Shown here: positions 11,335-22,972 of the stretch, one piece after another
How the letters are laid out: every line of letters begins with the position of its first letter
Position numbering within the stretch: position 1 is the first letter of the stretch
From: Syncephalastrum monosporum B8922
Taxonomy: Eukaryota > Mucoromycota > Mucoromycetes > Mucorales > Syncephalastraceae
Length of the DNA: 45,606 nucleotides
Assembly: GCA_000697355.1 (NCBI GenBank)
Contig: JNEN01001201.1
Coordinates: forward strand, 1-45,606
Direction: 5' to 3'
The notes under the pieces: model-generated
Told to the model about the DNA's origin: nothing
The model's database searches: none
What the model saw: only the letters and a program-made list of their open reading frames with translations
Program-made: the position numbers and the translations under genes

Positions 11335-13222
11335 ATGGCCGAAAACACGTTGTTGCCTCCCCGGAAACGGGCCAAATATCAGCAGCGATCCTCCGTCGAC
11401 CTGACGGAAGATAGTTTGGAGAACCTTGGCGATAACCTTTTCCGTATGTGCTTCATCCAGACTACTACTAAATGTATGCTTACTTTTTCTTTCTTGATCT
11501 CTGCAGATAAGCACCGTTTCTGCTGGAAGCCTGACCAGGAGAACACCATTATGATCATCACGAAGGCACGCGATAACCATCTTGTTGTGTATACACGCCA
11601 ACTGGTGGAATGGCTCATACTGAATTACGGAGACAAAGGTCCTCTGAATGTGTAAGTAGGATGATGAATATATATGTATAGAAGCGTCTCACTCACCTCA
11701 TCCACAAAAGATATGTTGATCAGCATTTGGAGAACTCCACTCTGTTCGGCTACACGCAGCTCGTGGATGAACACCCACTTATGCGCGAACGAGTGCGTTT
11801 CTGGACGCCTAAATTCATTCACAGTGATCCCAAGCGATTCACTATGATTCTTCTCGTAAGCTCTCGTTGAAAAGAAGGCAACTAAACCCCGTATCTCACA
11901 GAACAACATGTTTTCGCTAGCTGGGCGGTGACGGCACCGTCTTATTCACGTCGTGGCTCTTTCAGCACTACATGCCGCCCATTATGCCCTTCCATTTGGG
12001 CTCACTGAGCTTCCTGACGCCCATGCCTTACAACGAGCACAAAAAAGAACTTGAGGCCTTGTTCAGCGGCAGTCAGACTTTCCGCGCCACCCTTCGCATG
12101 CGGCTGTCATGTACCATTTACCGTTATTGTCCACAAGTGGAGCAGTCCGCACGGCAGTGTCGCAAGACAGGCTGTCTTTGGACCAAGAAGGAATCATGCA
12201 AGTGGCAGCTGCTGGAAACAGCCTGGATGAAGAAGCACCTACCGTTGGTGGAGTCTACGGAGCCCAACGAGAGCCGCAGCCGATCGGTCCCAGCATATGC
12301 GAGCGTGCCCACCGACACTTTTGAAGTGCTCAACGAGGTTGTGGTTGATCGTGGCCCTTGTGCGTACATGGCGAGCCTGGAGCTATTTGGAGACAATCAG
12401 CATTTGACGACCGTCCAGGCCGACGGTCTTGTGATTGGTACCCCAACAGGATCGACGGCTTACTCGGTAATGTTCTCCCTTGTGCAGCTTTCGTTGTACT
12501 CTAATATGGATGTGTCTGCAGCTCTCGGCCGGCGGATCCTTGGTGCATCCTTGCGTCCCCGGCATACTGGTCACACCTATTTGCGCCCATACGCTCAACT
12601 TCCGTAAGTCGTCTTGATGGGACGCGTGTTAACCTAGATGGGGGGATATGTTGACCATGACATTTTCAATTTAGGGCCCATGTTGGTGCCACATACCATG
12701 ACAATACGAGTCGCTGTGCCGCGCTCTTCACGATCCAGTGCATACTGCAGTTTTGACGGACGCAACCGTGTCGAGCTTGGAAGTAAGTTGGGGTGTTTAC
12801 ACATGGCAGTGCAGGTTATTTTTTTTTCTTTTTGTTTGGCAAAGATTGACGCACCGCAAGAGGGCGACCATGTACGGATCACGTATTCGCCCTATGCATT
12901 GCCAACGTTATGTAGCACCGATACTAGCAATGACTGGTTTACGTCCCTTCAGGAGTGCTTGTTGTGGAACAAGCGAGTGAAACAGAAGTCATTTGTCGTG
13001 GTCGAACAAAACAACGAGCAGGATGCGTCCGATGCCGTTTTCGCCTGCTTTGATGGCCAGAAAGCCAAAGGCAACGGCAGCCAATCCGACGACGACACTG
13101 GTAGTGTTTCCAGCAGCAGCAGTAGCAGCAGCAGCAGTAACATGGGGGAGAAGAAGTTTGAGCTGGAGCCATGGATGGATGAAGATCTGGATCGCAAGAA
13201 CTGGCGCGTGCAGCAAACATAA
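11335..13222 (+). CDS. UTR1: NAD(H) kinase (Utr1/Yef1/NADK type)
   Basis: ATP-NAD kinase making NADP from NAD. Exons 11335-11443, 11507-11651, 11711-11855, 11921-12466, 12522-12603, 12675-12782 and 12861-13222 give 498 aa. The catalytic GGDGT loop sits at about residues 135-139, followed by [16 protein letters not shown], the NE-type motif [11 protein letters not shown], and [20 protein letters not shown], where the last junction is created by splicing. [10 protein letters not shown] and [21 protein letters not shown] match cytosolic fungal Utr1 proteins. There is no mitochondrial presequence of the Pos5 kind. An acidic/Ser-rich tail with an AGC-repeat-encoded Ser run follows the domain. The sixth intron is 78 bases and stop-free in frame; splicing at the second acceptor (after GCACCGCAAG) restores the family sequence. 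Confidence 0.94.
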
Positions 13223-13536
13223 ACCCTTTTTTTTTCGGCACTGCATACACACACATGGTGTTGAGCGTCTACGTGTACACACCGAATTTAAATTTGGATG
13301 AATTTTTTTTTCTTTTTGAAATGCAAAGTTGTAATAAGGAATATAAGGATTTACTATAGTACAGGGCTTTTTTTTTCCGGGTCAAAAATTGGTAATAAAG
13401 TGATGGTAGCAATATTCGGTAAGAAGGGGATGGGAGAGGGGATGGTGCTGTCGTTTTAGTTTTTTTTCGGGGCTTTTGTTTTTTTCACTACGTAGTAAAA
13501 AGGGTATATACAAGAGGTGGCACAGTGGTGGCATAC
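13223..13536. other. Convergent 3' region, NAD kinase / PHD protein
   Basis: The 314 bases between two convergent stop codons are T-rich on both strands, with several T8-T9 runs and two AATAAAG-like stretches near 13394. No gene is seen. Confidence 0.5.
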
Positions 13537-15724
13537 TTAGCGGATGGATCGCCAGAAAGGACCACGATCAAAAGAGAATTCGGTCAAGTCCTTGGCACAG
13601 ATGGAAGAGGGAAGTGTGTCCTGGGTGAAGCGAGCTGAAGTCGCTGCTGCTGCTGCAGCAGTTGTGGCCGCCGGTGAGTGCAACATTTCCTGGTCGGCGA
13701 TCTTCTCGGTCGCACTAAGCAGAAGTATATGACAGTTAGGTTAGTTTTCTTTTGTGCAACCCAAAACACACAGAAAGGCGTGTGGCAGTAGAAGGAGAGA
13801 GAGAGGCAGGGCACTTACAGAGTTGTTTCACACAAGAAGACATCTGACGCATTCGGAGAGAATATTTCCTTTTGGGTCGTGTCGAGCGAACGCAGAGCGA
13901 GCCGTGATAGAAGCTCAGCTGTGACGGCGTCATTCAGCATCATGGGCGACTCAAACGTCGTCTGCTCGGGTGTCGCCGCCTCGCTGATACTCGTCGTTGT
14001 GCTGCTGTCGTCGTCAGTGACCATGCAGCTGGCCGAGCTGGCTCGTCGGTGGATCTCAATATCAGAATCGGACTCGGTTTCTGACCCATCATCGAGCATA
14101 TCCTCATCCTCGTTGTCCAGCTTACTCGACGTGATGATGGTCGCCGTGGTTTGGGGTACCGATCGAGGAGCCGAAAAGCACATAGGAAATTGCTGCGGAA
14201 GAGCGGTCTTCGCCTGTGTACGGTTGAGAAAAGGACGGCGAGCATGGTCGCCCCCGTCGTCACTCATGAGGTCGTCGTCGTCGTCTGCCTGAGGCAAGGA
14301 CGCACGTCGCACGCTTTCCTGTCGAGCCGCAAAGCGCCATGTCACAGAGCTGACGAGCTTGGCTTGCTTCTCTCCACCGAGGGAGACGAAGCAAGCCGGG
14401 CAACGGAAGGTTTCGTCCAGGGCATCTTCTGTCAGCTGTAGGCAGTCGAGGTGGAGCCAGCGTGCGCAGTCATCACACTGCACCATAGCACCAGCTTCCT
14501 CGCAGGGCGAATAGCAGATGCATTGCACCACGCTTTCGCCCGACCGTGTGCTTCGCTTTCTTCGCCGCGCTCGCTCCATCATCACCTTGGGCTGAGGAGC
14601 TTCAGCTCGGCGTGGATACGGTAATGGTTGATGCTTTTGTCGGGAGCACATGTGTTGCTCTGGAAGTTGTTGCTGTGATTGTTGCTGTGGTTGTTGCGGT
14701 GGGTGCTGCTGCTTTGGCGGTCGTCCGGGTCGGCGCCGATCCGACGAGGGAGATGTGCGTCGGGATACCATTATTGGTAATGTCTGGTGACCTAAAGACC
14801 CGACCGATGATAGGATGAGAAAAAAAAATTTCGTTAAGTTTGGCGCGCACATGTGTGTGCTGGCAAAAAAAACAGGTGTGCCAAACTGGATGATGCATAC
14901 CTTGAGGTATCTTATTGCTGGTGATGGTGGACGCCATTTGTGAGATGGAGGAGCCGTGCACTTGAGCCTCGATCAATCGGGCGCCCAGGCTGGCCTCTTG
15001 TTGCTGCTGCTGCTGTTCTTTGTTGGTAGCACCAGCCAATCGAGTCGCTTCGACACCCGTCGAGACCGCCATCTTGATCGTCTCACCGCTGGGGTCCATT
15101 TCGACAGCGTTCTCTTGAGAGACAAAGTACAGGTACTGCTTCAGGAGCTCGAGGTTGCGCAAACGTGACGGCGGACGGGTGCATGTAATGGTGGAATCTT
15201 TGTCGATGTGATCTTCTTCAGCGGGAGGAGTGGGAGGTAAGGAAGGTCTTCTCTGAGGAAGGCGGAGAGGAGGAGAAGTCGCACCCGTCACTTTGGCGAC
15301 GGCGCCAGATAGACGTTGCTTGAAGCGCTGCGCAATGTGGTGGATGTCGTGCTGTTTATCAAGTTTGTGGGAACATGCAGGCGTTTCTGCGTCTGCTCCT
15401 GCTCCTGCTTCTGCTGCTACGTGTGTTGCTTGCGCTGTGAGACGCTTTACAGCAATTTCGACGATTGCAGTCTTGTGTACACCTTTGGACACTTTGGTCT
15501 GATGTGCCGTCGAAGTATTGATCTGGAGTCCCTTTCCAGGCTTTCTTCGCCGTTGGTTGCTAATCGTGGACGAAAAACATAAAATGTCAAATTGTGTATC
15601 GTCGGACAAAAAGGATGGGCGCCAAAATTGCTGCCAATCGCGCGTGTGTGTTGCGCATGCGTGTACAGCGTGATGGACAGCCCTCTCCTTGTTTTAGAAC
15701 GCATGATTACCTTGGAGTCTTCAT
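13537..15724 (-). CDS. PHD-finger protein with AT-hook-like motif (chromatin reader)
   Basis: Four exons, 15724-15711, 15559-14901, 14791-13819 and 13714-13537, give 607 aa. The first exon is only 14 bases (MKTP plus two bases); without it the frame has no ATG near the conserved start. The single PHD finger is at about residues 313-355: CICYSPCEEAGAMVQCDDC, then ARWLHLDCLQL and FRCPACF, a C4HC3 pattern of the Set3/KMT2E (MLL5) kind expected to bind methylated histone H3K4. Before it lies RRRPGRPPKQQ, an AT-hook-like motif, and the basic run ARRRKRSTRSG. The rest is low complexity: a Gln run in exon 2, an Asp-rich stretch after the PHD, and Ser/Thr-rich acidic segments. There is no SET domain, so it is a reader or scaffold. 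Nuclear location is inferred. Confidence 0.85.
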
Positions 15725-17831
15725 GATTTCTTTATCGTTCCGGAATACGAAGATAAGACTGAAGAAGGAAGAAGGAAGAGGAGGAAGAACAAGAAGAAGA
15801 GTAGTTAAACAAGATCAAGCGGAGAGAGGAGAGAGAAAAAGGTTAAGGGACCAAAGTTATTAAAAATGTGGGCCCAGGTGGGGCAGTGACGGCTTTGTCG
15901 AGCTTAACCAAAATGGTAAAACAAGGGAAACAGTGTGCAGCAAGGATATTGCTGATGGGGACACACACGCAAAGCACAAGAAGAGATGAGAGTGAAGAAA
16001 TACGGTCAAAGAAGCGTGGCAACGAAATGAGAAGGAAGAGAGAGAGAGAGAGAGGAAGGTGAAATCGAAGAAGGGAATGGGCGCAACCAAAAAAGAACGG
16101 TGTATAAAGTCAGTTTTATGGATCCGCTTGCGATCGATTAGAGTTTCGGTACGCTCGCCTTGCTGAATCCGAGCATCCATGCTGTTATGTCGGGCGCTGC
16201 GTTTTACGAAAGGTTGTTCTTGCAGCTTTTTTTCCCTCGCCATCTAATTGGGGGGAGGGGACTCTCCGTTGCCTTGATATTTTTAAGCATTTGTCTCCAG
16301 CGATATTTGTATGTGGCCGCCTCTTTCAGTTTAGTTTGTGGATGGGGTCAGTATAACGGAAAAGGCTCAACAAGCAACGGTGACACTGGATAGTCTAGCA
16401 AATAAAGCGCGTTGTCGTGAGGATGGGATGGAGGAAAAAAAAAGACGTGAGTGATGCTGGGCTAAATGACTTCATTGCGCGCGATCATGTCATGTTTGTT
16501 TGGCTGCACTGCCGCAGTGATGCTTCTTTTTGCAATCGGTTCTTTCTGCTGTGCTTCTTGCTTCCCCCACCTGGATTGGGCAAAGAGCTTCTCCTTTTGA
16601 TACGTCAACTAAAAAGAGTCAAATGCAATTTCAAAGGTGGCCAACAAGGGCCCTTACTTTTCAGTGAACGCTTATCTGGGGTTGCATATAAGCTCGCATG
16701 CCACAAAAAGGATGATAGATCTTTCAATAAAACTTCGCGATTAAGTTGGAAGTACACATCCCTCCCACAGGGATACACCGTAATTCAGATAAAAATAACT
16801 GCTACCATTATTCATTCTGAAAATCATATGAGCTTTCACCCTGTGTTTTTTCATTGGAAAAACTAAAAGATGCGCGTGTGTATATGTATGTGTGTACGTT
16901 GTGTGCCGCGCGTAGCACGCTGAGAGGTAATGGAAGGGAACAGATCACTGAAAAACAGTAGGTGCGTCGTGCATTCCTCTCTTTCTGTCTGTCTGCTTTT
17001 CTATATCTCTCGTCGGTCACATATTATCTTCTGTTGTTGGTTGTTGCTGCTGCTGCATGCAAAGAAGCAGCAAAGATTGATTTTTTTTAATCTTTCGCAA
17101 TTTCTTCATGAATCTGGCATGCATCTACTTGTGAACAATACACATCAAGATCCAGACCCAAGGAATGGAAAAACGCCCTTGGACTTTTCAGTGTCCTCTC
17201 GTGGGTACACAGCCATGAAGGAGACAATCGAGGTGGTACCCTTACCCCTAAAAAAAGGGAAATGATACCCGGCCGCATTGACCACACTATGAAGTCTTTT
17301 TCTACTCTTGCTTGGCTTATCAGGCTTCTCTTTTACTACTCGTACGTTCCACTACTAGTTTATTTGTCATTTGGTTATTTGTGATTGTCATGCAAACAGA
17401 AATGTGCGACAGTTGCCCCTTGACACCCACTCTCCCACATCTGTGTATGCATAGCCTCTTCATTCGTGCAGCTCATGATACATCAGTGGAAACCGGTGCG
17501 CTTCTTTCCGAGTGTAAATAGCTGTGGGAATCCAGCACCCCTTGTCTCCGTGCCAGTAGCCGGTAGCCCTTTTCGAAACATTAGGTTTATTGAGTTTGTA
17601 TTGATGGGTACCGCCGCCTCGGTTCGCTGTTTTTGTTCTTTGGAATGCATCCAGCATACTGATAACCACCTGTTACCTAACAAGGTGGTGTTTCTAAAGA
17701 AGGATATCTACTTTATATTGAATAAACAAGTATCGACTGGTGGCTTAAATGCAAGACGACGACAACACGTACACTCGTTTCCGGCTGTCGGGGACGGGGC
17801 GCGCGAGACAGCTTACAGATGGGTTGCATTG
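15725..17831. other. 2.1-kb divergent intergenic region without a supported gene
   Basis: Between the PHD protein and the Ptc5-like phosphatase. The part nearest the PHD gene (15725-16080) is purine-rich on the plus strand, i.e. a CT-rich leader for the minus-strand gene. An open frame of 149 codons on the plus strand (16417-16866) has no recognisable domain and no codon-like composition. A short inverted pair GGGTAC...GTACCC lies near 17202-17242. I see no tRNA or known RNA gene. Confidence 0.5.
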
Positions 17832-19549
17832 ATGTTTAAACACCGACGGAGGGTATGGAGAAAGGCGGGCGAGCGAGGGATGCTGTATTGGTCGTGGTTT
17901 CGTGTCATGGTCGCTACTCGTGTCATCGTTCCTGCAGTGACGGGCATCGTCGGATTGGGTGGTGCCGGTTATTACTTCTCGAAGAAGGACCCTTCTTCTA
18001 TTTCTCCTCCTTCTTCTCGGGCGCCGACCTCGCCTGTTCCTGCTGCCAAGCAAGACACTTACGACCCGCGTCCCTTTACATTGTTGACCCCCGATGAGAT
18101 CGACTCACGCTTGAGAGGGGGTCAATTCGCCTCCCGGACTCCAACTGTCAACCGCGTCAGTGCCATCTACACTACGCGCATGGCTTCCAATAACCCTGTC
18201 GAGGATAACTACAGCGTCGACCTTATCCAAGACAAGCTCATCGCCGGTGTCTATGACGGTACGTAAGCATAGCCGTGCTTGACCAGGCGCTGACAGAGAC
18301 GACATAGGACACATTGGCAGACACTGCTCTGAGCTGATCAAGACACAGCTGCCTATCTATGTCGCACGTGAGCTACAACAACAGCAGCAGAAGGACAACA
18401 AAGTACCACTCGAGACCGCTATTTCTGACGCGTTTGAAACGCTCGATGCCGATATCCAGCAGCGCTTCTATGACCTCTTCCCCAAGAATGTGAAGCACGC
18501 GACCGAGAATGACATCCGTGACGCCATTGCACGCCACCCAAACCCTAAAGCTGCCGAGCTGATCGTGAAAGAAGCTATCACTGGCTCATGTGCCTGCACG
18601 GTCTATCTCGATGGCGATGACTTGTACGCTGCTAACACGGGCGACTCTCGTGTTGTAGGTGAGTAACTATCTCTGCATCTGCTGCAATGTACTTAACGGG
18701 GATCTCCAGTGATTCGACAGGAGGAGGATGGCACTTGGACGGGCCGTCGCCTGGTGGAAGAAGAGTCACCAGCACACCCGGCCTGGCGCGCTCATATGAT
18801 CTCCCAGCACCCTCCTAATGAAGCCGACCATATTGTAATGCGCAACCGTATCTTTGGATTGATTGCCGTGGGTGGATGTGAGTGTCTTAACAGTATTCGA
18901 ATCATGAGACAATGAGGGCTAAACTAGCAACTCAGCGTTTGGTGATATTATCTACAAGGTTCCGCGTGAATACCAGATGAAGGTCTTCCCCTTCCTCCCT
19001 TACGACATCTACAACATGTTTGCGCGCTACCATCATCGTATAGTACGCTACTACGCGACACCACCTTACCTGTACTCCAAACCTCTGGTCACGCATCACA
19101 AGCTGCAAAAGGGTGATCGCTATGTGGTACTAGGCACGGATGGTCTGTGGGACGAGTTGAGCTGGGACAGCGTACGTAGCACCGACGGGGATCAGGTCGC
19201 CGCGGAGCTCATGAGCACGTGGCCTACCGCGGGCAAGGATGGCAACGCAGCAACGCACTTGATGCGAAGCGCGTTGATGTACGATGTGGTATACAAGAAC
19301 GTGGGTGACCATAGGCCGGTATCAGACGAGACGCTGGAGATGTCAAAGCGGCTGACCCGGCAGCCTTCTCGGCGTTATCGTGATGATATCACCATCACTG
19401 TGATCCAGCTCAAGGACAAGGAAGACGTGGCGACTGTGCGTGAGGATGCTGGGCCCATCCAGGAGCCCAAGCAGGTGGCGGTGGACACACCAAGACTGGC
19501 TCAGCCACGAAGCAACGGCTGGTTCTCAGGGATCTGGTCGCGCCTCTGA
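17832..19549 (+). CDS. PTC5: Mitochondrial PP2C-type protein phosphatase, Ptc5/PDP-like
   Basis: Metal-dependent Ser/Thr phosphatase of the pyruvate dehydrogenase phosphatase branch; yeast Ptc5 dephosphorylates the PDH E1-alpha subunit in mitochondria. Exons 17832-18258, 18308-18658, 18710-18877 and 18936-19549 (phase 1 introns) give 519 aa. The N-terminus MFKHRRRVWRKAGERG is strongly basic and is followed by a hydrophobic glycine-rich segment (VPAVTGIVGLGGAGYYF), fitting a presequence plus inner-membrane anchor. PP2C motifs in order: EDNYSVD, YDGHIG (Asp at about 142, formed across intron 1), GSCACTVYLDGDDLYAANTGDSR, GGSFGD across intron 3, VLGTDGLWDEL, and the final RYRDDITITVIQL metal-binding Asp. 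DGHIG instead of DGHGG is a known variation in this branch. An upstream in-frame extension to 17466 exists but is less presequence-like. Confidence 0.93.
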
Positions 19550-19691
19550 GGCTCGATTGATGCGGTTTCATTCTCTCCTGCCCGGCCCCCCCGAATCCTC
19601 TCCGCTCACCCCGCACCCTCTGCTCAGTACAAGCTCGTCTAGATTTCCCCGCTTTTTCCCTCTTCCCTTTTTTTTCTCATTTCTCTCGGAA

Positions 19692-19698
19692 TGAGTCA
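19692..19698 (+). promoter_or_regulatory. AP-1/Gcn4-type site TGAGTCA
   Basis: TGAGTCA followed by TCGCTCATT lies 25 bases upstream of the Zn2Cys6 factor start, within the 167-base gap after PTC5. It matches the bZIP Gcn4/AP-1 core. Seven bases can occur by chance, so its use is only suggested by position. Confidence 0.35.
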
Positions 19699-19716
19699 TC
19701 GCTCATTGCATAAATT

Positions 19717-22687
19717 ATGAAGCATTCTCGGGATAAAAAGCGATCACGTATCAGCCAAGCTTGGTAATTTGCTCTGTGAAGTGTGATCGTCGAGCGATCG
19801 CTCATATTGCTTTTTGCACACCAGCGACCTTTGCCGCAAGAAGAAAGCGAAGTGCCATTTTAAGGAGGGGGAGCCTTGCTTCAATTGCCAGGCCTATGAT
19901 ACAGCATGCACTTTTAATATGAGGTATATTACATTTGTTATCTTTGATTCTGTGTGATGCTTTAATTTGAGAATCTAACGAGCTTTAGTAGCACCCGCAA
20001 ACGGGGACCATTCAAAAAGTATGAATTGGCAAATTTGCCTCTTTTGGTGCTGTCACTAACCTATTCATTACACTATACAGACATGCAGACCAACTCCTTG
20101 CCCAGCTCCAAGAAACGGAGGAATTGGTCAAGCGGCTCACGGGTGAAACCTACCTTGAAGACATGCTCGACGAGATCGAAATAGACGAGACGCCAGAACC
20201 AAAGAAGAAGAAACGTTCGGAACCACCACCGCCCAGCCCTGACTCTCCCAAGTCGTTCTCGTCTTCTGAGCTGGATGCCGCACAATCGCGTATTTGGCCA
20301 CCTGGCGTGGCCTACGACAGGGTGCATTACTTGGGAGACTTGGATATGCTTCAGTTTCTCTCCAAGAAGATCGCTTTGGATGGCAGATTTCCCAAGAAAT
20401 GGAACGGCAACTACATCCGCAAATACGGCGAGCATATCCTTTTGGAAAACGATGTCGGCAAACCGGACGAAACAGGTAACAAGATCCCCAATTTTCGTCT
20501 TCTCAAGATGATGCCGAAGCCTCCCATGGATATCCATCGGTATATCTTTGACGTCGCTGGCGTGGACCAGTATACAAGCACGCGACTTTTAAAAATGTAA
20601 AAGGATACAGGAATACGCAGGACATCATTGCTGATCAGTATCAACAACAGCTACTTTGCGAATCTACATCCGGTACTACCGGTGATCAACAAACACGAGT
20701 TTTTAAAGCAATATCGCGACCAAGCCCCTACTTACCCAACAGGGGAGCTACTCAACGCCATGTTTGGTGCTGCAGCACGGTTCGTCGAGTGCGAGAATCT
20801 AGAACCGGAGCGCAGGAAGGGACTGCCACCCGATGCTCAATGGGACCTTCCTATGGGGTGGAGCGATCATTTCTTTGACCAAGCTCACAACCTTGTCAGT
20901 CGCGACTCGACTCGACCTACGACTTCTAAAATTCAGGCCAGTATCCTTATCCAGAATCAACGTGGGCATGTGGATTCCAAATCATCAGCTTGCTGGCTTA
21001 TGGGAGGATCGGTACGTCTGCCAATAGTTAAGTGAAACACGTAACCTTTCAACTTTTATAATTAGGCTGTCAGACTGGCACAGGCATTGGGGCTTCATCG
21101 AGACTGCGAAGATTATCCAATCGAAGAAAGCGAAAAGCAAGTGCGCAGGCGAATATGGTGGGCTCTTTATATCAGCGATCGCTTTCAGGCAGGCTTGAAC
21201 GGTCGGCCGATGGCGATCGATGACGAGGTAAACCGGTAACGTGCAGCTGAAAGTATAATTGACGCTTACGCGTATCCAGTATGCCGACGTTCGCTTGCCC
21301 GATCCCGAAGTTCACTGGCGCGAGATATTCGACGAACCTGATGACTATCCATTACCACCTGGACCACGGTTCCCGTCGGCTACAACCAAACCAGAAAAAC
21401 TGCCTGAGAATGGCAAACTTGCCATTTATCTATTATTCGTCGAGCTTATTAAGCTCTCTGAGATATTTGGACGTATACAACAAGGCATCTACTCCCCCAA
21501 GGCGCAGCTGACTAGCACTGAACAAGGCAGTGATGCTATTGTATCCCAACTTGATTTTGAACTTACCCAGTGGCGTTTGGCTTTCCCAAATACTATCAAG
21601 CAAGCCAACTTCCCAGATTTCGATGAGGGAACTGGATGTTTTGCACCCGTCATTGGTAAGGATATTAAGATGTGGACGGCTTGTTTATTAATAGCATTGA
21701 TTACGTAGCATCCACATTGTTATTTTATTTCGGCTCCCTTATTCTATTGCATCGTCCTTTCATCACACACAAGACCATATTCCCCGAATCAGCAAATCCT
21801 CAGTCGCAGTCGTCCTTTTGGATCTGTACAAGCGCAGCTACACTTGGCATGCGTATCGCTGCGCCTTTGACGGTGTACGACTTCCTCAAGTGCCCCTATG
21901 CCTTCTCATTATACCCAGTGCTTCAGTTCTGCTTAATTCACATGTACAATACGAAAAGCAGTGATCCAAGCATATCAGCTACCGCCAAAAACGAGCTCGA
22001 GAAAGGCATCACATTACTAGACCGCATTCATGGCGCGTCGAGTACAGCATACACGCTTCGCGAGCTACTGCACAAAGTCATGAACAACAAGAACATCGAT
22101 ATCAAGGCAACCTCAGAGGAGGAAGACGCGCCTTATGCTTGGATCATCAAGTCTCTGGAAGATAAACGCAAGAAGGGCAAAGTACTCCATATGCGGCTGT
22201 CATGCACGACGCCCATGTCTTCTTTACTGGATGCACTGGCGCTTGAGCCTCATAACACATATCAGAGCAACGCAGCATCAACGACCGAGAAATTGGGTAG
22301 GTTTTGTAACTGGCACGAGTGAATATATCAGACGACTGACCTGGCATTCTTCCAGCTGAGAATATACCTGGATTGGAGGAAGCATTTACTCTACAGCAGT
22401 TCGGTTTTGATAATTTACAAATGGCAAATCTGGTGCCCACAGTGTCGAGCAGTACGAATGGACCACCCATGACAGCAATAGACCCTTTCCCGATCGACAC
22501 GGCTGCGTTTGTGGAAACAGTCCCACAAGAAATGCACTCGCCCGCGACGAGCGCCGGCAATCAGCCCAATCTATTCCGTAACGTACCTGACAACCCGTTC
22601 TGGGGTGTGCCTGCTTCTATTGATTGGGCGGAGTGGGACGAGTGGTACCGGCAAAACCAAAACTGGGAGTCGTTGAATGGTACTTAG
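19717..22687 (+). CDS. Zn2Cys6 fungal transcription factor with Fungal_trans domain
   Basis: Nine exons: 19717-19763, 19825-19923, 19989-20018, 20081-20596, 20639-21011, 21066-21227, 21280-21655, 21709-22296 and 22356-22687; 840 aa. The binuclear zinc cluster is at residues 16-44, QACDLCRKKKAKC...EPCFNCQAYDTAC, spacing C-x2-C-x6-C-x7-C-x2-C-x6-C. Its first Cys codon is made by splicing of exon 1. A basic linker STRKRGPFKK and a helical ADQLLAQLQETEELVKRL segment (dimerisation coiled coil) follow. The middle-homology domain begins YFANLHPVLPVINKHEF and includes MGGSAVRLAQALGLHRD, RRRIWWALYISDRFQAGLNGRP and DEYADVRLPDP. The C-terminal 110 residues are Pro/Asn/Trp-rich and may activate transcription. 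The target pathway is unknown; an overall resemblance to XlnR/Cat8-type metabolic regulators is suggestive only. Exon 3 is 30 bases and intron 4 is 42 bases. Confidence 0.93.
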
Positions 22688-22972
22688 TTTCGCTAGTGTG
22701 CTCTGAACGCTTTTGATTGGGGTCAGCGATGATGTCTAAACCAGCTTGTCGCCGACATCAATGATGACCAATAAAACCTTGCATTCACCATTATTGCGTT
22801 TTAGTCGTATATCACTGTAATATCGATCTGTTTCACTCAGGGACGTGGCGTGCATTTTATTTTATCGTCTTTCCATATTTAGCATATTGTGGCGCGTGGA
22901 AGACGCGGCTAAATTACGCGCGCGGGCTGTCTTTTTCCCTCACCATTCCTAACGCGCTCGCGACCTGCATCC

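Noticed and set aside
15860..16243. 127-codon minus-strand frame upstream of the PHD gene
   Set aside because: Ser/Leu/Phe-rich translation of a CT-rich leader; no conserved feature and no phase-compatible join to the PHD exons.
16417..16866. 149-codon open frame on the plus strand
   Set aside because: No domain, no splice or promoter support, composition not codon-like; it begins in an A-rich run. Left as part of the intergenic region.
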